Source: a virus. From it: DNA of 29,620 nucleotides. Every line of letters starts with the position of its first letter. Positions within the stretch are counted from its first letter, which is position 1. This document shows positions 1 through 5,697 of this stretch, piece by piece. The stretch covers positions 1 through 29,620 of the IMG/VR virus record IMGVR_UViG_3300030104_002584. One strand, written 5' to 3'. Under the pieces are notes generated by a model. The model had not been told where the DNA came from. It saw only the letters and a list, made by a program, of their open reading frames with translations, and did no database searches. The translations under genes and the position numbers were made by a program.

Positions 1-573
1 AATTTTCTCAAAGTCAGCTACACTAACTGTTTTCTTCTCTATAATGTATGAATCGCCATTCGGGTCAAGTCTTATATTAAATGGGTTAATAGCAGAAATA
101 GCTGTTTTTCCAACTACCTCACTTGCTTCTCGTAACTCACCCGTTTGTTCGTCCGCCATTGGATACGTACTTTCATCGTACGTATATTTTACTTTTGTAT
201 AATAAGGACTAGTTAATAAAGAAAACTTTAATGCGTCTCCAAATATTAACGGGAACTTATTGTTTGATAATACTTGTTCTAATATTTTATTTAGTCCTGC
301 TTTGTATGCTGAGTTAGGATGTTCGACAGTAAAATATTTATTGTCAGTCGACATTAATATTCTTACAAAAAAATTAGATAAACGCACAACTAAGTTATCA
401 ACTACTGGGTCTTTAATTTTAGTTTGCCAATCTAGTTTATTATCAAATTGATATTCATCCATGTAGAATCGCATATTCTCACGCCAATCTTGAGCACTCT
501 GCGTGTAAGCAGGTTCAGCTTCATTACTTATATAACTAAAGAAACTTACTATTTGTTCAGGGTTTACTTTCAA
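1..573 (-). CDS. Putative portal protein, N-terminal part (runs off left end)
   Basis: An open frame of 191 codons without a stop runs from a TTG at 573 to the window edge. The TTG overlaps the terminase stop (TTGA, 573-570) and lies about 8 nt from a GAGAGG ribosome site. The only nearby ATG, at 578, hits a stop two codons later. Residues include an N-terminal helical stretch with a DWRENMRFY segment, then KDPVVDNLVVRLSNFF, LKFSLLTSPYYTKVKY and NPFNIRLDPNG. The last motif resembles the stretch found in many phage portal proteins just before the clip domain. Position directly after the large terminase gene also fits a portal, the dodecameric ring through which DNA is packaged. Family assignment is by pattern and context only. 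Another head-tail connector or upper-collar protein is possible. The C-terminal part is missing. Confidence 0.6.
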   Translation of the reverse strand, partial: MKVNPEQIVSFFSYISNEAEPAYTQSAQDWRENMRFYMDEYQFDNKLDWQTKIKDPVVDNLVVRLSNFFVRILMSTDNKYFTVEHPNSAYKAGLNKILEQVLSNNKFPLIFGDALKFSLLTSPYYTKVKYTYDESTYPMADEQTGELREASEVVGKTAISAINPFNIRLDPNGDSYIIEKKTVSVADFEKI

Positions 574-2084
574 TTCATTATCCTCTCTTTTGTTACACCA
601 AAGTTAAGCCCATAATGATTTGGCTCAACAGGTTGTATATCTTCACTTATATTTAATTTCTTAGAAATATAATACAGCCCTAACTTAAACGCATCTGATA
701 TATGTTCAAAATATTTATCACGTCTTGGTACTCCGTTATCATCTCTTGTATATGCTGCCAAAGTTTCAGTTACCATTGACGCATGTTTAGAATCTATTTG
801 TATTTTAGGAATACCTCCTGTTAGCGTTTTTAGTTCTTCATTTGCTAACACAACACTTGTGTCTCGTTTTACATATACCACATCTGTTTGTAGTCCTTTA
901 CCCTTAAATATTTCTGCACTAGAATGAGGTGACACATCATAACGTCTGTTTGCATCATGAGGTAACAAGTCCATAGTGTTTAATACTTTAGGCATTAACT
1001 CAGTTTGGTATGTAGCTACTTCATCAATAAAATCAGTTATTTGTGTATTTGTACCCATCATTGCTAATAATATATTTTTACGCCCTACTTTATCTACTTG
1101 AAATACAACACAAGCAGGATGTGAATAACCTAAGTCCCATGCTCTCCATAAAGTTCTTAGTGGGTCGTATTGTTCTGTAAGATTATCTACTACGTGCATC
1201 TCATTAAAATCTGGATAGACAATAGGTCCTTTAGGTTGTAACTGAAACTTACCGCCTTGACTAAATCTCCAGTGCATTGCACTTTCTGTAAATCGTTTCT
1301 TGTATCTTTCTATCTCTTCTTTTTCTAATGACAAGTTATCGTATACGTCTATAAAATGAAAGCTAGTGTCTTCGTCTTCTTCTTGTCGTTTATATATATC
1401 TTGTGATATGTAGTTGCTGGTTGCGTCTTCAACAATAAAACTCATAATCATTTTGCCAGACTTTCTTAATAGTCTAGCTAGAATTTCATCATGCATGTTC
1501 TGTGGAGGACACTCATCAAACCAACAGAAATCAATACCAGAAGCTTGTAGGTTCTGTGTTTTCATTTCAGCAGATTTGAATTCAAGTAATGTACCATCCC
1601 AAAATCTAACAAAGTCAATACATCTGTTTTTACCCCAGGCTACTTTGCCGCCACGTTTTTCTATGGATTCTATAGAGGGCAATAGCCCGATGTCATTTGG
1701 AGTATCTGTTGAGAATAAGTGCACCTGACTTGAAGTTCTCTGTATATCAAAGGACGGACTAAATGCCCAAATAATTCTGTCTCCATATTTTGGTTTTGCA
1801 ATTCCATGATTTGGATGCCACCCAATTATATTGTACGCAGTAGCAGCCGCTGAGCAATACGATTTACCAGAACTATTGTTACCATGCACATACACACTAA
1901 AATTATTATCATCCACAATAGGCTTTTGTGCAGGATATGGCTTAAAGAAAAACAAATTGCCATACCAGTATTGTAACTCAGCTTTAACTTTTGGGTCAAA
2001 ATTTGCAAATTCTTCTGGTGTCATGTTGTGTATCTTGTGCCACAACGCTAACATTTTTTTATCTTTGTACCACCAGTCTCTCAT
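570..2084 (-). CDS. terL: Terminase large subunit (ATPase and nuclease)
   Basis: This is the DNA packaging motor that pumps phage DNA into the prohead and cuts it. The 504-residue length is usual for the family. The N-terminal ATPase has a Walker A motif GNNSSGKS at residues 68-75 and a Walker B motif DFCWFDE ending in D190-E191. The C-terminal RNase-H-fold nuclease shows WRAWDLGY with D317, a second acidic site HDANRR near D377, and a late HISDAFKLGLYY segment typical of the third metal site. The ATG at 2084 is the first possible start, because a stop codon lies 6 nt upstream in frame. It has no Shine-Dalgarno sequence at normal distance, and a folded element sits just upstream. The order spanins then TerL matches T7 genes 18.5, 18.7 and 19. 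Confidence 0.95.
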   Translation of the reverse strand: MRDWWYKDKKMLALWHKIHNMTPEEFANFDPKVKAELQYWYGNLFFFKPYPAQKPIVDDNNFSVYVHGNNSSGKSYCSAAATAYNIIGWHPNHGIAKPKYGDRIIWAFSPSFDIQRTSSQVHLFSTDTPNDIGLLPSIESIEKRGGKVAWGKNRCIDFVRFWDGTLLEFKSAEMKTQNLQASGIDFCWFDECPPQNMHDEILARLLRKSGKMIMSFIVEDATSNYISQDIYKRQEEDEDTSFHFIDVYDNLSLEKEEIERYKKRFTESAMHWRFSQGGKFQLQPKGPIVYPDFNEMHVVDNLTEQYDPLRTLWRAWDLGYSHPACVVFQVDKVGRKNILLAMMGTNTQITDFIDEVATYQTELMPKVLNTMDLLPHDANRRYDVSPHSSAEIFKGKGLQTDVVYVKRDTSVVLANEELKTLTGGIPKIQIDSKHASMVTETLAAYTRDDNGVPRRDKYFEHISDAFKLGLYYISKKLNISEDIQPVEPNHYGLNFGVTKERIMN

Positions 2085-2101
2085 AATATTTCAACTAGGC
2101 A

Positions 2102-2144
2102 GGTTGTATTGGCGGTGCTAAGTCTCCTCAGCTTTGCCACAACC
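2102..2144 (-). promoter_or_regulatory. Nested RNA hairpin in front of the terminase gene
   Basis: Read on the leftward transcript, three stacked helices form. The outer one is GGTTGT with ACAACC, the middle one GGC with GCC, and the inner one GCTGAG with CTTAGC (one G-U pair) closed by a GAGA tetraloop of the GNRA type. The element starts at the stop codon of the lipoprotein gene and ends 17 nt before the terminase ATG. A GAGGAG sequence that could act as a ribosome site lies inside the hairpin. No T-run follows, so it is not an ordinary intrinsic terminator. A role in processing or in setting terminase translation is inference. Confidence 0.5.
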
Positions 2145-2383
2145 TACTTAGTATTTATTGCGTCCCATGCTTGTTCATGTACCCAGATACAAGTCTTATA
2201 AGCTTGTTTCTGTTTTGCTAAACAACGCATATCTTCAGGGGTTAGGCATGTAGTCTCAATATTACAGGACTCTACAGGCGGACACTCAGGTGTTGCATAT
2301 AGAACTGTATCTTCAGTTGCTGTCCAAAATGAACAACTACTAAGACTTATTGAGATAATCACGATGATTGCTAATTTTTTCAT
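2144..2383 (-). CDS. Putative outer-membrane lipoprotein spanin (Rz1-like)
   Basis: This 79-residue protein has a classic lipoprotein signal: MKK, a hydrophobic core, then a lipobox L-S-S-C with the lipidated cysteine at residue 17. The mature part has five further cysteines and a short acidic and proline-containing stretch. The gene starts inside the 3' end of the preceding gene in another frame, with a 44-nt overlap. Phage o-spanin genes often overlap their i-spanin partners in this way. Location between the small and large terminase genes is where T7 keeps 18.5 and 18.7. O-spanins are lipidated in the outer membrane and join the i-spanin to fuse the two membranes at lysis. The sequence is not proline-rich like lambda Rz1, so the assignment leans on lipobox and context. 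Confidence 0.65.
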   Translation of the reverse strand: MKKLAIIVIISISLSSCSFWTATEDTVLYATPECPPVESCNIETTCLTPEDMRCLAKQKQAYKTCIWVHEQAWDAINTK

Positions 2384-2546
2384 CTGCTTTTTCTAATGCC
2401 TCTCTTTCTATTTCTCTTGTACGTAATTTATAATTTAATTCTTTTATCTTATTCTTTTGTTGTATATCTTTTTGATACTTAAATTTATTAAATATCTTAC
2501 CAGATAATCCTAATACTGTCTTAAGTATAGTTAACCAACCTATCAT
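2340..2546 (-). CDS. Putative inner-membrane spanin (Rz-like)
   Basis: The 68-residue product has an N-terminal hydrophobic or amphipathic segment (about residues 2-19, one lysine) followed by a highly charged helix rich in K, E, R and N that should form a coiled coil. That is a miniature of the i-spanin plan of one membrane anchor plus a periplasmic coiled coil. It overlaps the upstream gene by an ATGA junction at 2543-2546 and overlaps the lipoprotein gene downstream out of frame. The membrane segment is short and weak, so a small peripheral membrane protein or a holin-type protein remains possible. The pairing with a lipoprotein gene and the T7-like order are the main support. Confidence 0.5.
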   Translation of the reverse strand: MIGWLTILKTVLGLSGKIFNKFKYQKDIQQKNKIKELNYKLRTREIEREALEKADEKISNHRDYLNKS

Positions 2547-2746
2547 TTTCTTTTCCTTTGTTTTCTTTTATTTGGAGGAAAAGCACTTTTTATTGTAGTA
2601 TAACCTGCATACTCAATTCCTCTTATTTTCTGAAAAGTATCTTTAATCTTTTGTATTCCTTTTTGGAAAGGAGATTTTGTCTTAGGGTCATAACCTGGTT
2701 TTAACTTAGCTTTACCTGGTTTTTTATATGGTCTGTTTATCGGCAT
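2543..2746 (-). CDS. Small very basic protein of unknown function
   Basis: This is a 67-residue protein with many lysines and arginines spread over its length, prolines at both ends and a KRKQRKRK-type tail. No transmembrane segment, signal peptide or known domain is visible. The charge suggests contact with nucleic acid or with an acidic protein. It lies in the packaging and lysis operon, with 6 nt to the gene upstream and an ATGA overlap to the i-spanin-like gene downstream, so it is probably translated with them. Its function is not recognised. Confidence 0.6.
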   Translation of the reverse strand: MPINRPYKKPGKAKLKPGYDPKTKSPFQKGIQKIKDTFQKIRGIEYAGYTTIKSAFPPNKRKQRKRK

Positions 2747-2752
2747 TACGCT

Positions 2753-3010
2753 TTATTCCTTGTTTTCTTTTTTCTTTTTGCTAGTCTTTGGTTTGGAGCT
2801 AACTTTATTTTCTTTTTGTTCTTTTTTGGTGGTCTCCCTTTCGTTGACCCGTATGTTCCTGTTCCCATCGGCATGTTGTTCTTCTCCTTTTGTATTCGGT
2901 ATGATATTATTTTGTTCTACCCACTTAGGCATATAACGCCCTTCTTTCATAGTTTCTAATATAGATACAGTATCTGTGTATCCTTCTAGTTTATTGGATT
3001 TTTTCGCCAT
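2753..3010 (-). CDS. Small protein with lysine- and glutamate-rich tail, unknown function
   Basis: The 85-residue product starts at the ATG at 3010, preceded by GGGAAGAG. An in-frame upstream ATG at 3043 would add 11 residues but has a poorer ribosome site and a deeper overlap with the terminase small subunit gene. The first 45 residues look structured and include an MPKWVEQNNIIPN segment. The C-terminal 35 residues are low-complexity, rich in K, E, T and S, and probably disordered. The gene overlaps the end of the upstream gene by 20 nt. Function is not recognised. It belongs to the leftward packaging operon by spacing. Confidence 0.6.
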   Translation of the reverse strand: MAKKSNKLEGYTDTVSILETMKEGRYMPKWVEQNNIIPNTKGEEQHADGNRNIRVNERETTKKEQKENKVSSKPKTSKKKKENKE

Positions 3011-3476
3011 ACTCTTCCCACGCCTCGTCTTGTAATGACTCAATAGCCTGTGTTACCTGCGTTTGTACTTTATCTGCCGCACTATGTGTAAGACTTGCAC
3101 GTAATTGGTCTTTTAATACAGCAAGTTTTAGTTTATAGTACTGGATAACTAGTCTATCGTCCTCGTTTGCGTTAGCTTTTTTAATTTTAGCGTCTAAATC
3201 TTGTAATGCAGTCTCATATCTATGGAATATAGTCTTACTAAACTCATCATCGGCAAAACCCTGCACTGTATCTTCTACTTTCGACATAAATATCTTATAT
3301 GTCTCTTCGTTCTTTATATTATCTAGGATATTCTTTACTGTCTTGTGGTCTATATTTAAGTCACGACCTGTCGCTCGTAAAATCCAGCCATTGGAGTAGC
3401 AACATTCTAAGAAACGCCACATTTTTTTGTTATAATCAACTTCGTCTGTAAATAATTGGTTTAATTTGTTTATCAT
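2991..3476 (-). CDS. terS: Putative terminase small subunit
   Basis: This is a 161-residue protein. Residues about 27-52 (NGWILRATGRDLNIDHKTVKNIL) read as a helix-turn-helix of the homeodomain-like type. A long charged helical region follows, with AKIKKANANEDDRLVIQYYKLK, and suits an oligomerising coiled coil. This plan, and the position two to four genes ahead of spanins and the large subunit, fits the DNA-recognising small terminase of T7-like order. The small subunit binds the packaging site and regulates the motor. The start overlaps the upstream stop by ATGA (3476-3473). Small terminases diverge strongly, so the call rests on fold pattern and synteny. A DNA-binding regulator is the alternative. 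Confidence 0.65.
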   Translation of the reverse strand: MINKLNQLFTDEVDYNKKMWRFLECCYSNGWILRATGRDLNIDHKTVKNILDNIKNEETYKIFMSKVEDTVQGFADDEFSKTIFHRYETALQDLDAKIKKANANEDDRLVIQYYKLKLAVLKDQLRASLTHSAADKVQTQVTQAIESLQDEAWEEYGEKIQ

Positions 3477-3721
3477 AGTTCTCCCTTCTTCTCAAAGTAG
3501 GTAGTACTTATCTGTCTTCCTGATTCTCTGTTTCGTTTTTCTCTGAATTTTCCCATAAATTTAACAGCACACCAGCGATAATCCTCTGGAGGTACGCTAT
3601 TTTCAAGAATGTGTACGCATGTATCATGTAATACGTCTTCACAATCCATTTTAGATAGCCCATACTTAGCTCCATTTATCATACAATACTTGTTTAATGC
3701 AATATAATCTACTTCTGTCAT
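3473..3721 (-). CDS. Sigma-70 region-2-like small protein, first gene of the leftward operon
   Basis: The 82-residue product starts at the ATG at 3721. A TTG at 3769 would extend it by 16 residues, but it lies in promoter-like sequence. Residues 20-40, with KYGLSKMDCEDVLHDTCVHI, match the region-2 pattern of sigma factors of the ECF type (acidic pair, then a D/Q-x-x-F/C-x-x-L helix). The following WCAVKFMGKFREKRNRESGR segment looks like the region 2.3-2.4 helix that contacts the -10 element. No region 4 is present. This could be a truncated sigma-like transcription factor or an RNA-polymerase-binding protein acting on late transcription. That role is inference, and the similarity is motif level only. 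Confidence 0.55.
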   Translation of the reverse strand: MTEVDYIALNKYCMINGAKYGLSKMDCEDVLHDTCVHILENSVPPEDYRWCAVKFMGKFREKRNRESGRQISTTYFEKKGEL

Positions 3722-3793
3722 GTTATAAGCCGTATACTTGTATAAATAGCCCAGAAATGCAAAAGTCAAGTATTATTTTTTATTCCTATAAAC

Positions 3794-3822
3794 ATTATAT
3801 AACAAGGTTTTTAGAATAGCAA
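3794..3822 (-). promoter_or_regulatory. Leftward sigma-70-type promoter for the packaging operon
   Basis: On the minus strand TTGCTA (3822-3817) is followed after 17 bp by a perfect TATAAT (3799-3794). The start site would fall near 3787, leaving a leader of about 65 nt before the ATG at 3721. A second, weaker candidate (TTGACT at 3769-3764 with TTTATA 17 bp downstream) would start only about 13 nt before that ATG. Consensus matching only. Confidence 0.5.
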
Positions 3823-3970
3823 ATACAAAATGACTTGTTCCTGTATTAACTCGTGTGGGGACTAGTTCCGGCAACCTGTAACATACCGTAATTATTAGAT
3901 ATTTGTTGGGGGAAAAGAATAAGTGTATATATTGAGGACACTTGGGTATTTAGCCCATGTACTTTTATAA

Positions 3971-4002
3971 GGGGTATGGGGCATCAAGGGCACTAAGGGG
4001 GG
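3971..4002 (+). other. G-quadruplex-type motif
   Basis: Four G-runs lie on the + strand with short loops: GGGG, TAT, GGGG, CATCAA, GGG, CACTAA, GGGGGG. This meets the usual pattern of at least three Gs per run with loops of at most seven bases. It is striking in AT-rich DNA and lies 12 bp upstream of a TTGACA box. Further G-runs occur on the same strand near 3857 and 3908. Folding in vivo is not shown by sequence. Confidence 0.5.
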
Positions 4003-4013
4003 CTCAAAAGGAC

Positions 4014-4041
4014 TTGACACGCCTACGAGTGTGCATAAAAA
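4014..4041 (+). promoter_or_regulatory. Possible rightward promoter
   Basis: A perfect -35 hexamer TTGACA (4014-4019) is followed after 16 bp by TAAAAA (4036-4041), only a fair -10 box. It lies just downstream of the G-run motif and upstream of the palindrome at 4092, which would then be in its transcript. Weak call. Confidence 0.3.
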
Positions 4042-4091
4042 AATTTTTACCGTCCGCTAGAGATAGAATATAAATATATAATCTTGATTTG

Positions 4092-4108
4092 GTCGGGACT
4101 GTCCCGAC
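4092..4108. repeat. Palindrome copy 1 (GTCGGGA-CTG-TCCCGAC)
   Basis: A perfect 7-bp inverted repeat with a 3-bp centre, present four times in the window and only in gene-free gaps. This copy lies 48 bp upstream of the -35 box of the promoter for the gene at 4217, a usual place for a regulator site. The flank TTGG at the left matches copy 4 and, read on the other strand, copy 3. Confidence 0.8.
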
Positions 4109-4155
4109 AGATTGAAACTCATTTTAGTATGATTTTTTTTGGTGATTCTTAGCTA

Positions 4156-4183
4156 TTGAGTAACCGGTTCAATACCTTATAAT
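4156..4183 (+). promoter_or_regulatory. Rightward sigma-70-type promoter for the gene at 4217
   Basis: TTGAGT (4156-4161) and TATAAT (4178-4183) are separated by 16 bp. The predicted start near 4190 leaves a short leader with an AAGGGAG ribosome site at about 4203. The -10 box and its next four bases (TATAATTATT) are the same as in the promoter at 6634-6661, which also has a 16-bp spacer. Confidence 0.65.
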
Positions 4184-4216
4184 TATTGTAAGTAGTCGGT
4201 TAAGGGAGTTTCCAAA

Positions 4217-4939
4217 ATGGAAAACAAAACAAAACAATTTAAGATTACTGCTAAGGAAGTTAATGCCATTAAGGCGGTGTTGAAATCTACTGATAGCTTA
4301 ACTAAAAAGTATGACAAGTTAGGCGTTACTATCGGTACTAATAAATCTAAATTAGCTAAGCTAGTATTTAAGTTGAATGTTAGATACATGACTGTTACGA
4401 ATTCTAAAACTTGGCTTTATCAATTTAATAAGAGGGTTGAGAATTGGGATGATGTAACTTCAGACTTTGCCGATAAATTAATTGCTGGATTAAATGCAGT
4501 TGATAGCAAAAATTTCTTGCAGACCGCTGGAGCATTAGCCATGAAATTCGTTGATGTTGAAAACGGCTTAGAGATTTATGATATCGATAAATTACCAGCT
4601 AGTAAGAAAACTTGGAAGAACTTAGGTGTCGACCAGAAAGTTCTGGAAGAACAAATCGGTTCTAAGAAGTTCAATAAACTTCTAACAAGTAATACTACGA
4701 AAGATAAAACAAATAAAAAGATAGCTAAAGAAGTTATCAAAATTCAAGATTTATCAATCGTAGAACTAACGAACCAGATTATTATTAAAACTAATAAGAT
4801 GGGTTCAGTTAATTGGGAGCAGTTAGGTGATAATTCTCAACCAACTAAAAAGGAATTAATCAATCTATTAACTGCAACCGAAAACCTAGCTCTTAAAATT
4901 AGAGAGACTAGAAATACTAAACTAGCAAAAATCAGCTAG
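4217..4939 (+). CDS. Orphan early protein, 240 residues, unknown function
   Basis: No known domain is recognised. The protein is lysine-rich and mostly helical by composition. The N-terminal third (KFKITAKEVNAIKAVLK, then a K-rich stretch around residues 28-50) could be nucleic-acid binding. A KYDKLGVTIGTNKSKLAK segment precedes an aromatic WLYQFNKRVENWDD segment. Residues about 160-175 are a K/T/N-rich linker. It has its own promoter (4156-4183), a clear AAGGGAG ribosome site and an intrinsic terminator at 4984, so it forms a single-gene transcription unit next to the control region. The palindrome at 4092 lies upstream of its promoter. That layout suits a regulator, an initiator or an early host-takeover factor, but none is demonstrated. 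Confidence 0.75.
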   Translation: MENKTKQFKITAKEVNAIKAVLKSTDSLTKKYDKLGVTIGTNKSKLAKLVFKLNVRYMTVTNSKTWLYQFNKRVENWDDVTSDFADKLIAGLNAVDSKNFLQTAGALAMKFVDVENGLEIYDIDKLPASKKTWKNLGVDQKVLEEQIGSKKFNKLLTSNTTKDKTNKKIAKEVIKIQDLSIVELTNQIIIKTNKMGSVNWEQLGDNSQPTKKELINLLTATENLALKIRETRNTKLAKIS

Positions 4940-4983
4940 ACGCAATAAGCCAGAGATACTGGATGAGCATACACCGACTACTT

Positions 4984-5017
4984 AGGGCTTAGGACTCGTT
5001 CTTAAGCCCTTTTTTTT
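4984..5017 (+). terminator. Strong intrinsic terminator
   Basis: An 11-bp stem (AGGGCTTAGGA with TCTTAAGCCCT, one G-U pair) closes a CTCGT loop and is followed by eight Ts (5010-5017). It ends the transcript of the gene at 4217-4939 and insulates the next region. Confidence 0.9.
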
Positions 5018-5057
5018 GGCTTAAAATTTCCTTGAAATAATCAGAAGTGTAAGACTG

Positions 5058-5074
5058 GTCGGGACTGTCCCGAC
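5058..5074. repeat. Palindrome copy 2 (GTCGGGA-CTG-TCCCGAC)
   Basis: Identical over 17 bp to copy 1. It sits 41 bp beyond the terminator T-run and forms the left border of the repeat-rich segment. The same strand orientation as copies 1 and 4 is given by the TGG flank at its left. No T-run follows, so it is not a terminator. Confidence 0.8.
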
Positions 5075-5151
5075 AAGAGTATCTATATGAGTGTATACAA
5101 TAGTAGTAATAACTATTATTTGATGGCGTACAAATACAAACGTAGGTACAA

Positions 5152-5175
5152 GTGTATGAGTGTATGAGTGTACTT
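5152..5175. repeat. 8-bp tandem repeat block (GTGTATGA)
   Basis: Two perfect copies of GTGTATGA (5152-5159, 5160-5167) are followed by a diverged third, GTGTACTT (5168-5175). The block is flanked by an inverted pair ACAAGT (5148-5153) and ACTTGT (5172-5177). Short iterated words like these are seen at origins and at multi-site operators. The role here is unknown. Confidence 0.6.
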
Positions 5176-5229
5176 GTGAGTACTTGACTGTAAGTGTGTA
5201 TATGGTAGAGTATATACATATAGTTACTT

Positions 5230-5255
5230 ACTAGTAGTTACTACTAGTAGTTACT
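5230..5255. repeat. 13-bp perfect tandem repeat (ACTAGTAGTTACT) x2
   Basis: ACTAGTAGTTACT occurs at 5230-5242 and immediately again at 5243-5255. A related stretch AGTAGTTACTAGTAG recurs at 5296-5310. The bases between are almost only TAGT, ACTA and TTA words, so the whole 5221-5310 segment is AT-rich and self-complementary. Confidence 0.7.
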
Positions 5256-5318
5256 AGTTATTAGTAATTATATTATTAGTAAGTTAATACTAATAAGTAG
5301 TTACTAGTAGCCCCACCA

Positions 5319-5335
5319 GTCGGGACTATCCCGAC
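5319..5335. repeat. Palindrome copy 3 (GTCGGGA-CTA-TCCCGAC), inverted
   Basis: The arms are identical to the other copies and only the 3-bp centre differs. The conserved TTGG flank is found on the right side, as CCAA at 5335-5338, so this copy is reversed relative to copies 1, 2 and 4. Copies 2 and 3 thus face each other across the repeat-rich segment. Confidence 0.8.
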
Positions 5336-5352
5336 CAATATGGGTAAGTTCG

Positions 5353-5413
5353 GAGTTCAAACCCTTAAAATGAACTCTAGGTTTTGGTGGTTTTATTCCT
5401 CACAAAAATCACC
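5353..5413 (+). promoter_or_regulatory. Two leader hairpins upstream of the early gene cluster
   Basis: GAGTTCA (5353-5359) pairs with TGAACTC (5371-5377). GGTGGTTTT (5386-5394) pairs with AAAATCACC (5405-5413) with one G-U pair. Both precede the AAGGAGGT ribosome site of the gene at 5445. They may stabilise the leader or act as a weak attenuator. No T-run follows either stem. Confidence 0.35.
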
Positions 5414-5422
5414 TCACAATAC

Positions 5423-5438
5423 AATCTAACAAGGAGGT
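5423..5438 (+). promoter_or_regulatory. Leader box AATCTAACAAGGAGGT, copy 1
   Basis: This 16-base sequence containing the ribosome site is repeated exactly at 7112-7127. Both copies precede the first gene after a gap, so they look like a conserved strong translation-start cassette. Confidence 0.55.
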
Positions 5439-5444
5439 GTTCTT

Positions 5445-5696
5445 ATGAGTAATAAGTTTGTTGCTGATATGATTGGGTATGTCCAGTACATGATAGAGCA
5501 GGATGATGTAACTGCGTGTGCGTACATAGTAGAGACACTTAATCACGACATAACAGGTAATCATAAAACAGAGTTAGGTATGGAAGGGTATGAACCAGGT
5601 GTGTTTCAACCTAGAAGTACTGGCTATGCTAAGCATATGCCTGACCACGTAAAGAATGCGATGAGTAAAATAGATAACGATTTTGAGGAGGAGTAA
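5445..5696 (+). CDS. Small early protein, unknown function
   Basis: This 83-residue, acidic protein starts 7 nt after AAGGAGGT. The N-terminal half is helical, with an MIGYVQYMIEQDD segment and a TACAYIVETLNHD helix. The middle is rich in G and P, with GMEGYEPGVFQPRSTGY, and the C-terminus is strongly acidic (DNDFEEE). No domain is recognised. It is the first gene of the early small-gene series, and its end carries the GAGGAG ribosome site of the next gene. Host-takeover function is a guess from position. Confidence 0.75.
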   Translation: MSNKFVADMIGYVQYMIEQDDVTACAYIVETLNHDITGNHKTELGMEGYEPGVFQPRSTGYAKHMPDHVKNAMSKIDNDFEEE

Positions 5697-5697
5697 C

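Larger units (their letters stand above)
3770..4216. other. Divergent intergenic control region
   Basis: No gene is found in these 447 bases. The segment separates the leftward packaging operon from the rightward early region. It holds a leftward promoter near 3794-3822, several G-runs on the + strand ending in a four-run motif at 3971-4002, a rightward TTGACA box at 4014, an A-tract/T-tract at 4036-4048, a TATAAT at 4077-4082 without a good -35, the palindrome at 4092-4108, a T8 run near 4132, and a rightward promoter at 4156-4183. Confidence 0.6.
5018..5444. other. Gene-free, repeat-rich region; candidate origin or control locus
   Basis: There is no plausible gene in about 430 bases. Palindrome copies 2 (5058) and 3 (5319) bracket a 244-bp segment. 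Inside it are GTGTATGA-type tandem repeats (5152-5175) framed by ACAAGT and ACTTGT. A possible promoter follows (TTGACT 5184-5189, 16 bp, TAGAGT 5206-5211). Next come an AT-rich stretch 5211-5310 built almost entirely of TAGT/ACTA words and two perfect 13-bp tandem repeats at 5230. Downstream of copy 3 are two leader hairpins and the ribosome site of the next gene. Iteron-like repeats with an AT-rich tract would fit a replication origin. This is inference. Confidence 0.45.

Noticed and set aside
1414-2121. Rightward open frames opposite the terminase gene
   Set aside because: They overlap well-supported terminase motifs on the other strand and have no ribosome site or family signature.
5221-5310. 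TAGT/ACTA repeats as a CRISPR-like array
   Set aside because: Units are 13 bp or shorter, adjoin without spacers and are low-complexity.
5341-5380. A GTTCGGAGTTCAAACCC stretch resembling a tRNA T-arm
   Set aside because: The arms needed for acceptor, D and anticodon stems cannot be paired, and GAGTTCA pairs better with TGAACTC downstream as a simple hairpin.
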